This document shows, piece after piece, positions 23,017 to 35,764 of a DNA stretch of 64,000 nt. Position 1 is the stretch's first letter. Every line of letters starts with the position of its first letter. Location: the NCBI RefSeq assembly GCF_001632365.1, contig NW_024468549.1, positions 66,419 to 130,418 on the forward strand, given 5' to 3'. Position numbers and translations under genes: made by a program. Below the pieces are notes generated by a model. The model saw only the letters and a list, made by a program, of their open reading frames with translations, made no database searches and had not been told where the DNA came from. Source of the stretch: Laetiporus sulphureus 93-53. Taxonomy: Eukaryota > Basidiomycota > Agaricomycetes > Polyporales > Laetiporaceae.

Positions 23017-26000
23017 ATGAGCCATACCACACAATCCTGGGTCAGTTCTGCAACACCCTTCTTCATCTTCTGTGTCCAACACTTATGATGATGAACCATC
23101 TTCTCTTCGTGCTCCTGCTCAGCAATCCACTCAACAACGAGCCTCACCCGGCCCTTCCCAAGCTTTTACTGATACCACAGATCTACCTCACACCCCTGAG
23201 AATCGGGAACGGTCTCCTAATGTTCTCTTGGAGAGCACTCCGAGTGAATGTAACGAGAACTCCACATACCAGCAAGACTTTTGTGATTGCGAGGACGTGG
23301 AAGCGCACTACCTACATTATGCTGAGGAAATACAGTCGTATGTGCTAGGCCCAATGCCCTGTGACGAATTCCTCGAAAACGTATGCCACGGCTACTGCAA
23401 GCTGTCGTTTGACGGCATGCCTTCACCTGTCGATGCCTTCAAGGATGTTCCCCAGCAGGCTGAGAAGCAATTGCAGATCTACGACCCATTCGTAAATCGT
23501 CGTGATTCGCAAACCATATCGCCGCTAATTATGCTGCCGTAGATCTCTGCGGTGAACGGCGGGAACGGTCAGCCCAGATGCCCAGGGATCAAATTCACTC
23601 ACGCCCCATCCCGAGCAGAAGAGCAGGGTGTGGGATGGCTCCAGCCAGATGTCATGGGCTTTTCGGACGACATGAAGATTTCGGAGAAGAGCAAGAGCAC
23701 GGCATCGGTGGAGCACATGGGCTACGCGGAGATCTTCGTCGAAGTGAAGCGCTCGCCAGACAACGACATCTTCATGGATCCCCCGGAGAACGTGAAACAC
23801 GATGAACACCTTTTCATTCTCAACCCTTCATCACTATCAAGCAAAGAGGAGCTTAAAATTGCGACTGAAGCCCTCGGCCAGAATGTTGCATATGCGGCCG
23901 AAATCCTCGCTCGCCAACATCGTCGCTTCCTCATCTCTATGTCGATGTCAGGCTCCCGTATGCGGTTCCTTCTCTGGGATCGAAGTGGCGTGCTCGTAAC
24001 AGAATCGTTCGACTTGCATGAGCATCCGGAAATTCTCTGTAAGTTCTTGTGGTGGTTCTCCCACTCCAGCTATAATGCACGAGGGTACGATTTGACGGTG
24101 AGGATGAGCGTGAATGAGAAGGAGGAAAAGATGTTCAAGGATGCGATGACCAAACACGTGAAGGAGCAGCTGTTGCTATGCACCTCGAAGGAAGACGCCA
24201 TGAGACTGGGGAGAAACGAGATGCAAGTAGCGCAATACATGGCGCGAATAGAAGATGACAAGAAGTGCCTGATGGAAGCCCTGCGTGATCACTATCAGCC
24301 GGGGAGCGTCATAGCGGCCGACGTGTTTCATGAGGCGCAAGACGACGAAGGGAAAGTGAAGACCCAAGTTGAGCGCGTGCTGGTTTCATGCCCTGTCACA
24401 TCACCTAAATCTGTTGCAAGCCGAGGCACGCGCGGATATTGGACGATGTTCGCGGATGGCTCTGTCGGGTTTTTGAAGGACACATGGCGCCATGCTGGTG
24501 AAGGATTCGAGCAAGAGGGCAAAACGATATGGTATTTGAATGAGCACAATGTACAGAATGTGCCCAATGTTGTGTGTCATGGCGACGTAAAGGAACGTCG
24601 CAAAGATGGTAATTACAATCACTGTCTTTTCAACAACTTTAAGCCATTCATTCTGATCTCTCTGTTCTGCCACTAGATAAGAAGCCTCAGACGACGGTCG
24701 TGCACAGGTATAACAATGCAGATTGGGTGTGCCGTGGGACTGCGCATAGGAATGATGAAGATGAGATCGTGGATAACAATGCCAGGCGTCGAAAAATCAA
24801 AGTGAGAGGTCGCATTCACTACAGGCTTGTCTTGGATATTGCCGGGTACAAGCTGCAGTACTTTTCAGACTCACATGAGCTTCTTCACGGCACACGCGAC
24901 GTGCTGACCGGTACGCCGCCCATCCCTCTTGCAGAATCCTCTTCAGAGTTTAACATGAATCATATGCCAGCAATGATTGATGCCTATAGTGCTGATAAAA
25001 TACATCGAGGTCAAAGCACGACCAACATCATCCTCTACAGGCGTCCAGGCGAGGAGAGAAGGATCGGATATTTGATAGACTGGAAGTTTGGCTGTGACGT
25101 TAGTCATCCGCCGGGAGATCGCCTGTGGCGCATTAACGTAAGAAGTCTCCTCTGAATTGCAAAGCAATTCTCTCAATGGTCTTTGTAGGGCACCTGGCAG
25201 TTCATGTCAGCGAACGTGCTCGACGGTGATGACACCTATCGTCACGTTGTCGAGGACGATATGGAGGCCTTGCTCTACATAGTGCTTGATTGTGCTGCAC
25301 GGTGGTCGGAACAAGACGAAGGCATCAATTGGCTTAGGACATCGTTCTGGTTTCTCGGTGAAAATGTAACGATGGACGGAGTCTCCATGGGCGGTTCGGG
25401 GAAGCTGATGAACAAACTCAATCGGAAGTACACCAAAGATCTCAAATTCACATGCCAGCCCCTGCAGGACTGGTTGAATGCGGCTTTGGACCTCAATAAT
25501 CCGGTAGGACCAGCGGAGCTAGGCAGCTATCCTCCACAGTGGACCCTTGAAAGATTGGCGAAGTTGTGGGACGATGCGTTGGCGAAGCCCTTCGACAATA
25601 TGCCAGACAGGATAGAGCATGAGATTCCTGGTGTCGAGGCGCAGACACAGTACAGGGTCTCCAACGTATCTGTCGATTCATGTGTAATCAAAGACCAGGA
25701 GGACCCCAGGAGTCGAGAGCAGGGCGTAGCTACGCCTGTCGCCAACGGAGGCAAACAGCGTGAAGGCGAACCTGATTCAGGAAGAGGGGAGGAACGCAAT
25801 CGCCAAGGAAGCGCCTCGGTGGATCAGCCCGAGGCTAGCGGAAGTGCTGCACAAGACACGATGGACTTCGACGCCGAGAAGGACACTACGAACGCTGTCC
25901 GCGAAAAGAGCGATCTGAGGAAACGTCGGGCGTCTTCCTTGGTCGACAACGAACGGACGAAGAAGACGAGGAACATAAGCCCCAGAGTCAAGGCCAGCAC

Positions 26001-26235
26001 AAGCGAGAAACTCTCGCGTACGCATCAGCAGTCCTCCGAAGTTGGTCCTAGTGGTCAAATGCTACCTCCTCAGCTGCAGGCATCTGGTTCCGGGATGCAG
26101 GTTGGCCCAACTGAGGATGTGCCGCTGCGTCGATCATCTCGCTCACGTCGTCCGCCTCAACGGTTGACGACCGTTAACGTGCCAGCGCTCGCCGCACGTC
26201 GGATCAGCTCAAAACGGCTCTTCAATAAACAATGA
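23017..26235 (+). pseudogene. FunK1-type kinase, subfamily A copy 2, N-terminus frameshifted
   Basis: Close relative of the gene at 17015-20306. Reading from the homologous ATG (23017, MSHTTQSWVSSAT) runs into a stop after 23 codons; the conserved body (SNTYDDEPSSL onward) is in another frame, so an indel lies near 23055-23070. The rest is open: 23543-24608, 24677-24910, 24971-25137 and 25189-26235, with FunK1 blocks GYAEIFVEVKRSP, LWDRSGVLVTESFDL and GTWQFMSANVLDG. The catalytic loop reads KIHRGQSTTN, so the catalytic Asp is Gly, and the DFG position is IDWKFG. The C-terminus ends differently (RLFNKQ). The TATA box of copy 1 is not conserved. It may be a pseudogene, or translated from a non-ATG or unseen start as a pseudokinase. 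Confidence 0.75.
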
Positions 26236-26807
26236 CAATTTGAAGCTTAAGCCACTGCGGAGCATGTAAAGAAGAAAGGGTATGCACATTATGCGAGTCT
26301 ATGGCGGAGGGCAGGCTGTTTCAGTTGAGCGGAGCGAGCAAAGCGTGCACCAAGCATCATGGCATCTCTTACTCCTCGAGGGTCGCTGTTTTACTACTCA
26401 TTGCTCACATCTCAACTGCCGACAAATAGTGTACCTCTTGATGATGTGCCAAAGGACCCATTGAGATGGCATAAGGCTGAGTGTAAGAGGCATGCCGCAA
26501 AAGATCCAGGCGAGATCAAGATAGAGCTTTGAGTGGGTGATCGCGCATCTGAGGAAGTTCTTGCAGTATACACGAGTTCTTTCTATTGCCAGCTTTGTGT
26601 ACCTACGTAACGAATTGTGATGCATTCAGAAGTGAACCAAAGTTACACTCTCGATGTTTACAAATGAACTAAAGGGATCAATGATCCATGGTGACGGAAA
26701 GCATTTTCAATACACTCATGGGTCACCGCCTACAATGGCTTGGGATTCGTACATTGAATCATCTCACGTAATCGGGCCGACCGACGAAAATTCGTGGCAT
26801 ATTGCTG
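26236..26807. other. Convergent intergenic region between FunK1-A2 and FunK1-B1
   Basis: Lies between two 3' ends. From about 26290 to 26807 it is matched in reverse complement by 56090-56600, the FunK1-B2 3' flank displaced by the transposon: shared ATGCCACGAA, TTACGTGAGATG, CAATGTACGA, GAAAATGCTTTCCGTC and CGACCCTCGAGGAGTAAGA. It therefore serves as the unoccupied reference for that insertion site. Confidence 0.75.
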
Positions 26808-29723
26808 CTATGTCTCCATTTTAGAGTCAGAAGGTTCCGGTCGAGGTCGAGACGAGTGGGATGCGGATGGGTCGCTGTGGCCACCTTCAGCAGAAGACCG
26901 CTGATGTGTACTCATGTGTTGTCCGCCTGCGCCGGCCTTGGTGCTCCAGTTACCCCGCTTCGTCTTCTTCATTGGCCGTTTGTCGTCTGTCGTGTTGGAG
27001 GCCAGACGTTTCCCGAGGAGCGTCTTCTCATGGACAGCCTCACTGGTAGGTTTTTCGCGATTGATGTCCATTTCGTCTGCCGTCCGTCGTGTACCGCTCC
27101 CGCGTACCTCACGCTGACCCGTCGCACCAACTATCCTGCAGCTCCGTAATGGTCTATCACGGCAATAAGCCGATCTGCGTCTGATAGGGGTGATCGTGGC
27201 CACGAACAGGACAACACCCCATGGAACATCGGATTTGTGGCGCTTCACTCTATCTGGTTTGTTGGGGAATGACATCCTCAATACTTGATCCCAGAGATCT
27301 GCCAGGCTCTTGAAGTTCCAGGTGCGCGGGTACCTCTTCGACACGGATGATACCGAAAATGGCGGACTGTTCAGGTCCATAACCTCGTCCAGCCACACTT
27401 GCAAAGGCTTTGATCTGAACACGAATCCTTTCGTGTGTCTGCGATTCCACTTATTCATCATCTTCGCTGAGCCGCCCAGCACGTGTTCTCCATAGGGTGC
27501 CCTGTACTTATCAAAAACATTGGCAAAGAACATCTCCAACTGTCTCTCGGTTCCGTTGTTAGCCAACCACAGTACAGCGCAAAAGAGCACTGTGTAAAGC
27601 AAAGATTCTAAGTCGTCCTCTACAACGCGCTGGTAATCGTTGATTGATAGAACATTCATCGACGCGAATTGCCAACAGCCCTGCACGCTCAAGTTAGAAA
27701 ACGGACCCATAACCTCATATGTATCTCTCACAATGACGCGCCGCCCGCGACGTTCTGAAGAGGGATTGATGTCGCAGCCGAGCTCCCAGTTTGTCAGATA
27801 TCCACGCCTTCGCTCCTCCCCCGGTTTTCTGTACAAGATGATGCTGTTCAAGCTAACACTGCGGTGGATCTTCTTGGCTAGATTGTAGGCATCGGCAATT
27901 GCTGACATCAGATTCATGTCAAATTCTCGTCAATGTGCTGTGAGAGATATGCATGACGTACCGTCGAGTACGTCACGGGTACTTTCAAGAAGTTCCTTTG
28001 AGTCTGTGAAATGTCGCAGATTGTACCCGGCGACACTTGAAACGAGTCTGCAGTGGACGTGGCGCGAGACTGAGATTTTCCGCCGTTTTCCCTTCTCTGT
28101 GTTCCCAATACATAACCACGCTTCTCGCAGAAAGATTCCCGCAAGTGTTCTCTGAGAACGCATGTCTAATAACAGAACAGGTAAATTCACAGAACGACAG
28201 GTCATTCTGGGGAATTGTGAAAAAAAGGCATCGGCACTCACCTTCGTGGCACAGCCTGACTTCGCCTCGATGCAGAACCTCGGGAGCATTTCGCACGGCG
28301 CACTCTGTCAAGTCTTTCATGATGGTGCTCTCATGTTCTATGCCTGAATCGTGATATGGCCAACTGTCCTTCAGCAGCCTCACAGTACCGTCCAGGCCCA
28401 CTGCCCAGTATTCACGCGTGTCTCTGCATAAAGATGATATGGGAGACGCAGTGGGACGGGAAACGAGATAACGATAAGGTTCGACCTTGACGTTGCCTTG
28501 ACGGTCGGTTGTCTCGTCGAAAACGTGGACCGCTATGACTTTCCCCGACGTGTAGTGTTCGCATAGAGCTTCCACCAATCGTTTCGTGTCTTTTGGTATT
28601 CGTTTTCTTAATTCCACTTGCTCTTCGTCCTTCGCTAGTCGAATAACATCTTCATTCGAGGTGCAGAGTAGCAGCTGTTCCTTGATGTGCCGAGTGATCG
28701 CCTGCTCAAACTTCTTCTCCTCAGCTGGCTCGGCCCACTCCACTGTCACATCGAAGCCTCGAGCATAGTCGCTAGCATGGGAAAACCACCACAGAAACTT
28801 GCAGATGATGTCCGGATGCTCACGCATGCTCATCGCTTCTGTCACCACCACTCCGCTACGGTCCCAGTAGAATAGTCTAACATAGCAGCCGGAAACGGAC
28901 ATCGAGAAGAGGCAATGACGATGCTGGCGGGCCAGAATCTCCGTGGCATAGGCAACAATCTTCCCAAGAGCCTCCTTCGCATGACGGAACTCCTCCATGC
29001 TCACCAATGACTCGCGGTTCAGGATAAACTGGTGACTTGCGCGATCCGCGTTCTCCGGGGGATCTGAGAAGAAGTCCTCCAAGAGATTGCGCTTCACTTC
29101 GATAAACAGTTCTGCATAGGCCAAATGAGCGACCGCGCTCTTGCTTTTGCTCTTCTGATGAGCATCCTTCACGCCATCTCGGAAGATACAAACATCTGGC
29201 TTGAACGTTCCGAGACCCGGCGATTCAGACCGTGCTGATGTATTCTTGAACGTGAAGCCTGAACATCGACGATGCTTTCCTCGGCCATTCAGCGCAGCAA
29301 CCTGCAACATTATTGAATCATAATTGGCAGCGAACTGATCTGTGAATCGCAATGACTTACCAAACGAGTGCAGATTTTTGACTCCTCAGCATGCACGGGA
29401 ATGCTCGCAAAGACTCCAGCTGAAGGAGGCATGCCATCAAAAGACATATTGCCAAAGCCATGACAGAACCGCTTGCAGAAGTCCAAAGGCGGCATTGGAC
29501 CGAGAATGTACGAATAAGCTTCCTCGGCGAGACGGATGTAATGTTTTTTCTCCTCTAGGATATCAAAGCTATGCTCCAGAAAAGAACTCTCGCATGTGGC
29601 GATTGGAACGTGCTGCACGGGCGTTGGTTCGTTTCCAGTTTTATGAGCTCGAGGTATCGTTGACTGTACATCATCACTGAGCGTGCGGTCTCCATAACGT
29701 TTCTGGGATAAAATGTTCTTCAT
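26808..29723 (-). CDS. FunK1-type pseudokinase, subfamily B copy 1
   Basis: Full-length FunK1-B gene. It starts at 29723 (MKNILSQKRYGDRTLSDDVQ), with EEAYSYILGPMP and MSFDGMPPSAG in exon 1. Exon 2 opens MLQVAALNGRGKHRRC and continues through AYAELFIEVKRN, HCLFSMSVSGCYVRLFYWDR and SGVVVTEAMSMREHPDI to EVRLCHEG. Shorter exons carry the kinase core, and the C-lobe has CWQFASMNVLSINDYQ with VVEDDLESLLYTVLFC. The catalytic loop is KIHRSVSLNSIILY: the HRD Asp is Ser and the metal-binding Asn is Ser. The DFG position is LTNWELG with Asn for Asp. It should be unable to transfer phosphate, yet the frame is intact, so a scaffold or regulatory role is possible. The tail is basic and ends DSKMET, then TAG. 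Confidence 0.85.
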
Positions 29724-31484
29724 GATTGGCGTGCTGCAGTAACAGGAGGATGCTGAGGAAGTTTAAAAAAGACGGGGCGTCCAAAGCGAGCCTTTTATTC
29801 TGAAAGGCCAGTGCGTCTGTGCCACCCCGTCTGGCTTGGCAGTGGCACCACGGCCACTTCATGAACGCGCCGATCAATACATGTGTTTCACATGTTATGA
29901 AAGCCACCGCGTGAGTTGCTACTCGCGCGTATTGAAACTGCCATAAACGAACGCCAGACAGACAACGACTGCGGATAGCAAGAAACAAATACTTCAAGGC
30001 GAATGAAAGCATATAAGGTGCGTGTTTGAATTTGAGGGGCCGAGGAGCACACGGCCACGCATATTTCAGCGTAGAGCATGAGGATAAGTGCGAGCGGCGC
30101 AGAGTGGTTGTATGGCGCGAGCGGGTCCGGAAGAGCACACACAGAGAATGGAAGACTTTGGGATTGGGATTGGGGTGACTAGGACGCGTCGTAGTAAGGT
30201 ATAATAAGCACCAATTAAGTTTCTGTCCCTCATTCAACAACAAGCAGGCGGATGCGCTCGCAGCTAGGACATCCACGAAGTTCGGGGCCAGCGCGAGACA
30301 TAAGCGCTGGACCGAACGCTCGCTTACTAAGCAGGTGGACGGGAAAGAGACGCGCTCACCTGACATACGCGCCTCTTCCTGCCTCTTCTCCTCGCCACTG
30401 CCTCAGCGCGTATACGCGCTTGCTTTGAGATTTCCATCGCTTTTTATCCATTTTCTCTGCCATATAGTCACTCTCCTAGTGATATGTAGTATGAACGTAG
30501 GTCGACGTTCTCCTGCTGCCGGAGACAAGTCCGCGGGGCATTTACAGACGGCAGGTTACGTAAGTACCCAAGGCAGGACCGGGACTGGCCGTGGTGGCGG
30601 CTTTGCATCTCTTCCTTGGTAAGGAGCTCCAGCGGATATGCTATCGGCCGAGAACAATAGGCGCACAGCGCGCAACGCTCAAACTGAGCGAGCCGGCACG
30701 CGAATTAGCGCGTGGCCAGACGAATCTTTTCTCCCACTGGAAACGGTTTTCGAGGCGTAGCAAAATATACTGAAGATATACACAAGAATCGGCCATGACA
30801 CGGTGACAAGCCGCTTCCAGCTCCACTTCAACTCCATTCTGGCGTTGCCGGACTTCTCCGAGAACTACAAGGCCATCCTACGCTTCGATTGTGAGGTGCG
30901 CCACACGTACGTGAGTAAAGCAGCGAGATTTTCCCCACAGGTTCAGCATATCAGAACCGCCCTAATACGAGCAAGTTGCGCGTTATATCCGAGGACGCCA
31001 AAGCAGGAAGACAGCCTCAAAGCCATACTTCTCGCATGCCTGCTTCAGATGTTCTTCTCGCTGCTTTCAGAACGCACTGGCACGGACGTACCACACGTAC
31101 TACGATAGACAATTGGCTTGCTGTTAGCTACACCGTTAATGGCGCGCATTGGTACCAACCGTCTGCAAAAGCTATCTCAAAGGCAGTTCCAACCGCATCG
31201 ACTCGCCCTAGACGGCCACCTGTTTCTCTCGTACATCTCCATGCTTTATTTTCTAACCTCAATTTGACAGATGCTTTTGACGCTGCTACTTGTGCCTGCA
31301 TCACTTTCTGATCCGTTTGTCGGTGCGTAAAATCGTTGCGCTCAGTCGTGGTGCAGGCACTTCTTCGTCTCGACGTTCCTTACCTTCTGCATCGCCGATC
31401 GCACCGTATCATACAAGAACTCCGCGTCTGGCACCTACTATACATCACTAGCACTGTCCACGGAACAGCACAACTCACGCGCAC
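29724..31484. other. Intergenic region, 1.8 kb, between FunK1-B1 and GH3
   Basis: Contains the FunK1-B1 promoter (an AATAAAAGG element near 29790-29800 on the minus strand) and the GH3 3' flank from about 31340. The central part shows no recognised gene apart from one small open frame described separately. Confidence 0.4.
30803..31108 (+). CDS. Small open frame, unknown, possibly a relic
   Basis: Open frame of 101 codons beginning MTSRFQLHFNSILALPDFSE with NYKAILRFDCEVRHTYV. The wording looks protein-like rather than random, and I have a weak recollection of similar segments in multicopy basidiomycete proteins, but I cannot name a family. It may be a relic of a larger gene or mobile element. 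No promoter or splice context supports it. Confidence 0.25.
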   Translation: MTSRFQLHFNSILALPDFSENYKAILRFDCEVRHTYVSKAARFSPQVQHIRTALIRASCALYPRTPKQEDSLKAILLACLLQMFFSLLSERTGTDVPHVLR

Positions 31485-34400
31485 CTACAACCCATTCCAT
31501 TCAAAGCCCTTCTCAACCCTGAACCTCGCCACCAACCCCAACTCCTCCATCGCACTACTCCTCCCAACCCTCACACCATACTCCCCCCTCTCCACAACCC
31601 ACCTCCCAATCCTCTCCTCCCAATAACTCACCGCATACTTATCAAGCTTCAACACCACCTCCCGACTCTCCCCCGGCTTGACATCCTTCACCTTCACGAA
31701 CGCCTTGAGCGCAAGCGGCGGGTGCGTGAGCTCCGAGGTGGTAGGCATCGACACGTACAGCTGGACGACCTCCGAGCCGGTGACGGGCCCGGTGTTGGTG
31801 AGCGTCAGTGTGGCGGTGAGGGTGAGGTCGCCGTTTGCGATGGTCGGAGAGGAGAGAGAGAGGTTGGAGAAGGCGAACGTCGTGTAGGAGAGGCCGTAGC
31901 TGAGAACGAAACGAAAAGTAAATCAGTGACTGGCCAGGCGGAGTATAGGATCGACGAACCCAAAGGGCCATTGCGGCGCGATCCCGCGATGATGAAAATG
32001 CTTATATCCCTGCACCCACACACATCAGCATCTCATCTCGCCTTCCTTCCACACGCCCCACTCACCACAAACAAATCCTCCCCATACCGCACCCTCCCAT
32101 TCTCCGACCGAAAATGCCCAAAACTCGCATAATCCTCCAACCTCCTCCCAAACGTCAAGCTCATCCGCCCACACGGATTCACCCTCCCAATCAAAACATC
32201 CCCTATCGCCTCGCCCGTCGCGTTCCCCAAATACCACGCATGCACAATCCCCAGCACGCCCGGCTCCTCCGCCCACGGCATCGCGATCGCCGAGCCCGCC
32301 TGCGTAACGACCACCGTGCGCTTGCGCTTGTTCGCCCTCGCCACGCGCCACACGAGCTCGTCTGTCCGCCCGGGGAGCGCAAGCGTCGTCCGATCGTACC
32401 CCTCCGTCTCCCAGTCCGCGTTCAGTCCTACGACGACGACCACCGCATCCGCCTCAGCCGCCACCCGCTCCGCGCGCGCCATCAATGCATCCGCGTCCTC
32501 CACTACCGCCCCGCCGAGCCGCACACCCGGATTAGAGTCCATCACCGCCTCGTCCGGGTCGTCCGCCGCCGGCGCGCGCACGTTGCAGTACTCGACGACG
32601 ATCTCATGCTTGACGCCTGCCTTGAGCGGGACCACGCCCTTGTCCTCCGTCGATCCCGAGCCGAAGAACGCATCGCCCCGCATCTGGCGCGTCCAGTTGT
32701 CGATCACGAGCTTGCCGTCGACGTACAGCTGCGGAGTTGAGCATTAATAGAGAGGTTGCAGGGAGAGACGCACACGCACCTTCGCGCGCCCGGCGGACGA
32801 GAGCCCAAACTCAAAGTCGCAGTCGGTCTCGCGCGGCTTGAGGAAGCCCGTCACCTTGAGCGTCCAGCGCTTCGTCAGCTCCGCGGGATAGCTCGTGCTA
32901 CAGCCTCTCAGCGCTCGCATCCCATGCACAGACCAAGCCCGACCGCGCACCTGAAGAACATCCTCGTCTCGTCGATGTACTGCGTCTTCACCGACATCTT
33001 CACGGGCACCATGCTCTCGTCGCTCTCGTGCGCGTACCACGCGCCCATCCACCCGCGCCGGCCGTCCTCGGTGAACATGTCCCAGTCGAGGCTCGGCGTG
33101 AGCATGTACGCTGTACGACCGTCAGCCGCGTCTCGTCAGGAAGGAGGAAGACAGCGCGTTACCCCTTGCGCCCTCGCAGTACGTGACCTCGACGTCGGGC
33201 GCGACCTCGCCGAGCGCGGCGACGATCCCATCGTATGGACTCACGAAGAAGCTCGGCTTGAGCGCAGCGGACCCGCCGCCGCTCAGCACCGCCGCCTTCG
33301 CGTTCCCGCCGACGATCGCGAGCTTCTTGATGCCTTGCGCCTGGCATGCCGGTCAGGGCCGACGTTAGCGAGTGGGGGGTGAATACGGACTCACCTTGGG
33401 CTTCAGCGGGAGGACGCCACCCTCGTTCTTGAGCAGCACGATCGACGCCGCGGCAAGTTCGCGCATGAGCGCGCGCTCCTCGGGCGTGTCTTCCGTGCGC
33501 TCGAGGCCGTCGCCATCGAGGATCTGGCGCGGGGTGATATTCGAGCCGTCAGACTGAGAGGGAAGAGAGCGGCGGGACGTACCTCGGGCGCGGCCTTTGC
33601 ACACCGCTGTGCAAGCTCGAGGACCTTGCGCGCGCGCTCTTTCACCGTGCGCTTCATGATCTTCCTGCTCTGGATGCTGTACGCTGCATGTCAGCAAAAC
33701 ACGAGCCGCTCAGAGTGCGACTCACGAGCGGTTCATGAGATCGAGCGTGCGCCACTTGTTCGTGCCCGGCATCTCGAGGTCCAGTCCGGCGTTGATCGCG
33801 TGGTCGACCGAGTACGCGCCGAACCTGCGCGCAAAGGTCAGGACGGGTCGAGGAAGAACGGCAGGGACGAACCAGTCACTCATGACGAGCGCGTTGCTGC
33901 CCCACTCGTTGCGCAGGATGTCTTGGAGGATCTTTGGATTCTCGGAGACGTGCGTGCCGTTGACGCGGTTGTACCTGGTCGGGGAACGGCAGGTTAGCGT
34001 GAATTCACACCACTAAGTGGTTGACATGCGCGCGAAGAGATCAAGCGAGAGCCTGACCGCCAGGCGTGCATTTCGGACTGTCATGGGTGACGGAGTATTG
34101 TTGAATAGTCGGTTCATGTCGCTGCTCGCAAGCCCAAGAAAACACTTGCGCCCGATGGACAAATGGACGCCACAAAAGCGCTCCTGTTCACAGCAGATGC
34201 TGGCGTCATCGTCGTTATGCAGATCGCCCTATCGGCACCAAACACGCTCGTCTTTGCGAACTCGCGCGAACAGATCTGCGCCGCACCACCATCGCAACCA
34301 CCAACACGAATACAAGACGAAGGAGACACTCACGCGGTCATAAAGCACCACGGATGGGCGTACTTCTCGGCGAGCATGAACGGCATGAGATATATCTCGC

Positions 34401-34926
34401 GAAGGGCACGTTCGCTGAGGATGGCGTCGTAGGCCATGCGGTCGTTCTCCTTGTCGTTCGCAACAAAGTGCTTGATGCAGCTCGCGATGCCGCCCTCCTG
34501 CACGCCGTTGATGTACGCGGCGGCGCACATGCCGCTCAGGTGGGGGTCCTCGGAGAAGGACTCGAAGGAGCGGCCGCCGAGGGGACTGCGCTGGGTGTTG
34601 ACCGTTGGACCGAGCCAGACGGATGCGGCCTTGAGGTGGGCCTCGCGCGCGATCAGCTTGCGGCCTGCGGCGTACAGCAGCTCGGGGTCGAACGTGGAGG
34701 CGAGGGCGGTGGCAGAGGGGAGGCATTTGGCGGGAGTGCCCATGAAGAAGTGGTTGCCGCGGATCCCGTTAGGCCCGTCCGAGGTCTTGAGCGCGGGGAT
34801 GGCGAGACGAGGGACGGCGTGGGTGTGCCAGAAGCCGACGCCGGCGGTGAGAAGGATGGCCTCGTCGGTGGTGAGCTGGTCGACGAGCGCGTCGATGTCG
34901 GCGCGTGCAATATCGGACGGTGGCAT
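31485..34926 (-). CDS. GH3 beta-glucosidase with PA14 domain
   Basis: Glycoside hydrolase family 3 enzyme releasing terminal beta-glucose, for example from cellobiose or glucans. It starts at 34926 ([20 protein letters not shown]) with no signal peptide, so probably intracellular. N-terminal TIM barrel: [53 protein letters not shown], and the nucleophile Asp in [13 protein letters not shown], restored by an intron with donor at about 33942. Next come [15 protein letters not shown] and [10 protein letters not shown] (alpha/beta sandwich). An inserted PA14 domain contains [15 protein letters not shown] and [12 protein letters not shown]. It continues with [41 protein letters not shown] with [17 protein letters not shown], and a fibronectin-III-like domain ending [12 protein letters not shown]. 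About ten short introns. It is the source of two broken 3' copies nearby. Confidence 0.9.
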
Positions 34927-35764
34927 TGTATATCGCGTGTGGTGAGGCGGGGGCGCGAGGAGAAGCGCAGAGGGGCGGCATGGTCGTTGTCTTATGCGCG
35001 ACGGCGAGAGCAGCTGCACTGCGCGTTCGCCGAGGAAAGTCCGTGTGCGGGGAAAGTTCGGATGGCGTCGCCTCGCCCGACATGCGATCCTCGAGTGCAA
35101 CTCCGCCTGTTCCTATGTGCCGCTGCTGCATTATGCCCTGCGATACTTATCCACCTGCTTGCGAGCAATGATTAATCGCTAACAGAGCGTCGGTTCGTCT
35201 CGTACAAAGAGCGTTTTGAAATAGACCGCTCACGAAGGTGGCGGTAACCGATCTATGTTGTCTGTATCGGAGGACAGCTCACACGATACAGACGTTCCAG
35301 GCCCACAACTAATTTGGCGCCGTCTGGAAGGAAAGTGGGATTCTCGCTTCTGCCTCTGGCGACGTTCTCGCCTGATAAGGTGCTCGTACCTGATCTTGCA
35401 CCGCAGACCATGGTTCTCGATGCAGCACTCCTCAAGTTGACAAACTCCATACGTGCAGGCTGAGCGCGTTCTTCAGTGCTTCGTCGCCGCTGCACACTGC
35501 AATCAACGGGTTTACGACAAGTGTATGGTGGACGACACGCAAATCACTCCAACGTCCCAAGGTCTGTTATCGGTCACGAGTCCAAGACATAGTCAAGGTG
35601 CATCGGTGAAAATCTGCGCTGGTGACGACTGACGCCTGTGTCTATTAAGAGAACAGGGTTGTGTATGACAGAGAAAGCGGCTCCGAACTTACCATCTACG
35701 CCCCGAATATGAACATCTCGCCTGACACAGAAGTTTGAGAAACCTCCTACGTACGTGAGACCGT
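34927..35764. other. Intergenic region, GH3 promoter side
   Basis: Holds the GH3 5' flank. The minus strand near 35575-35770 has a protein-like open stretch, but it is antisense to the edge of the GH3 fragment and shows no domain. No confident gene. Confidence 0.35.
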
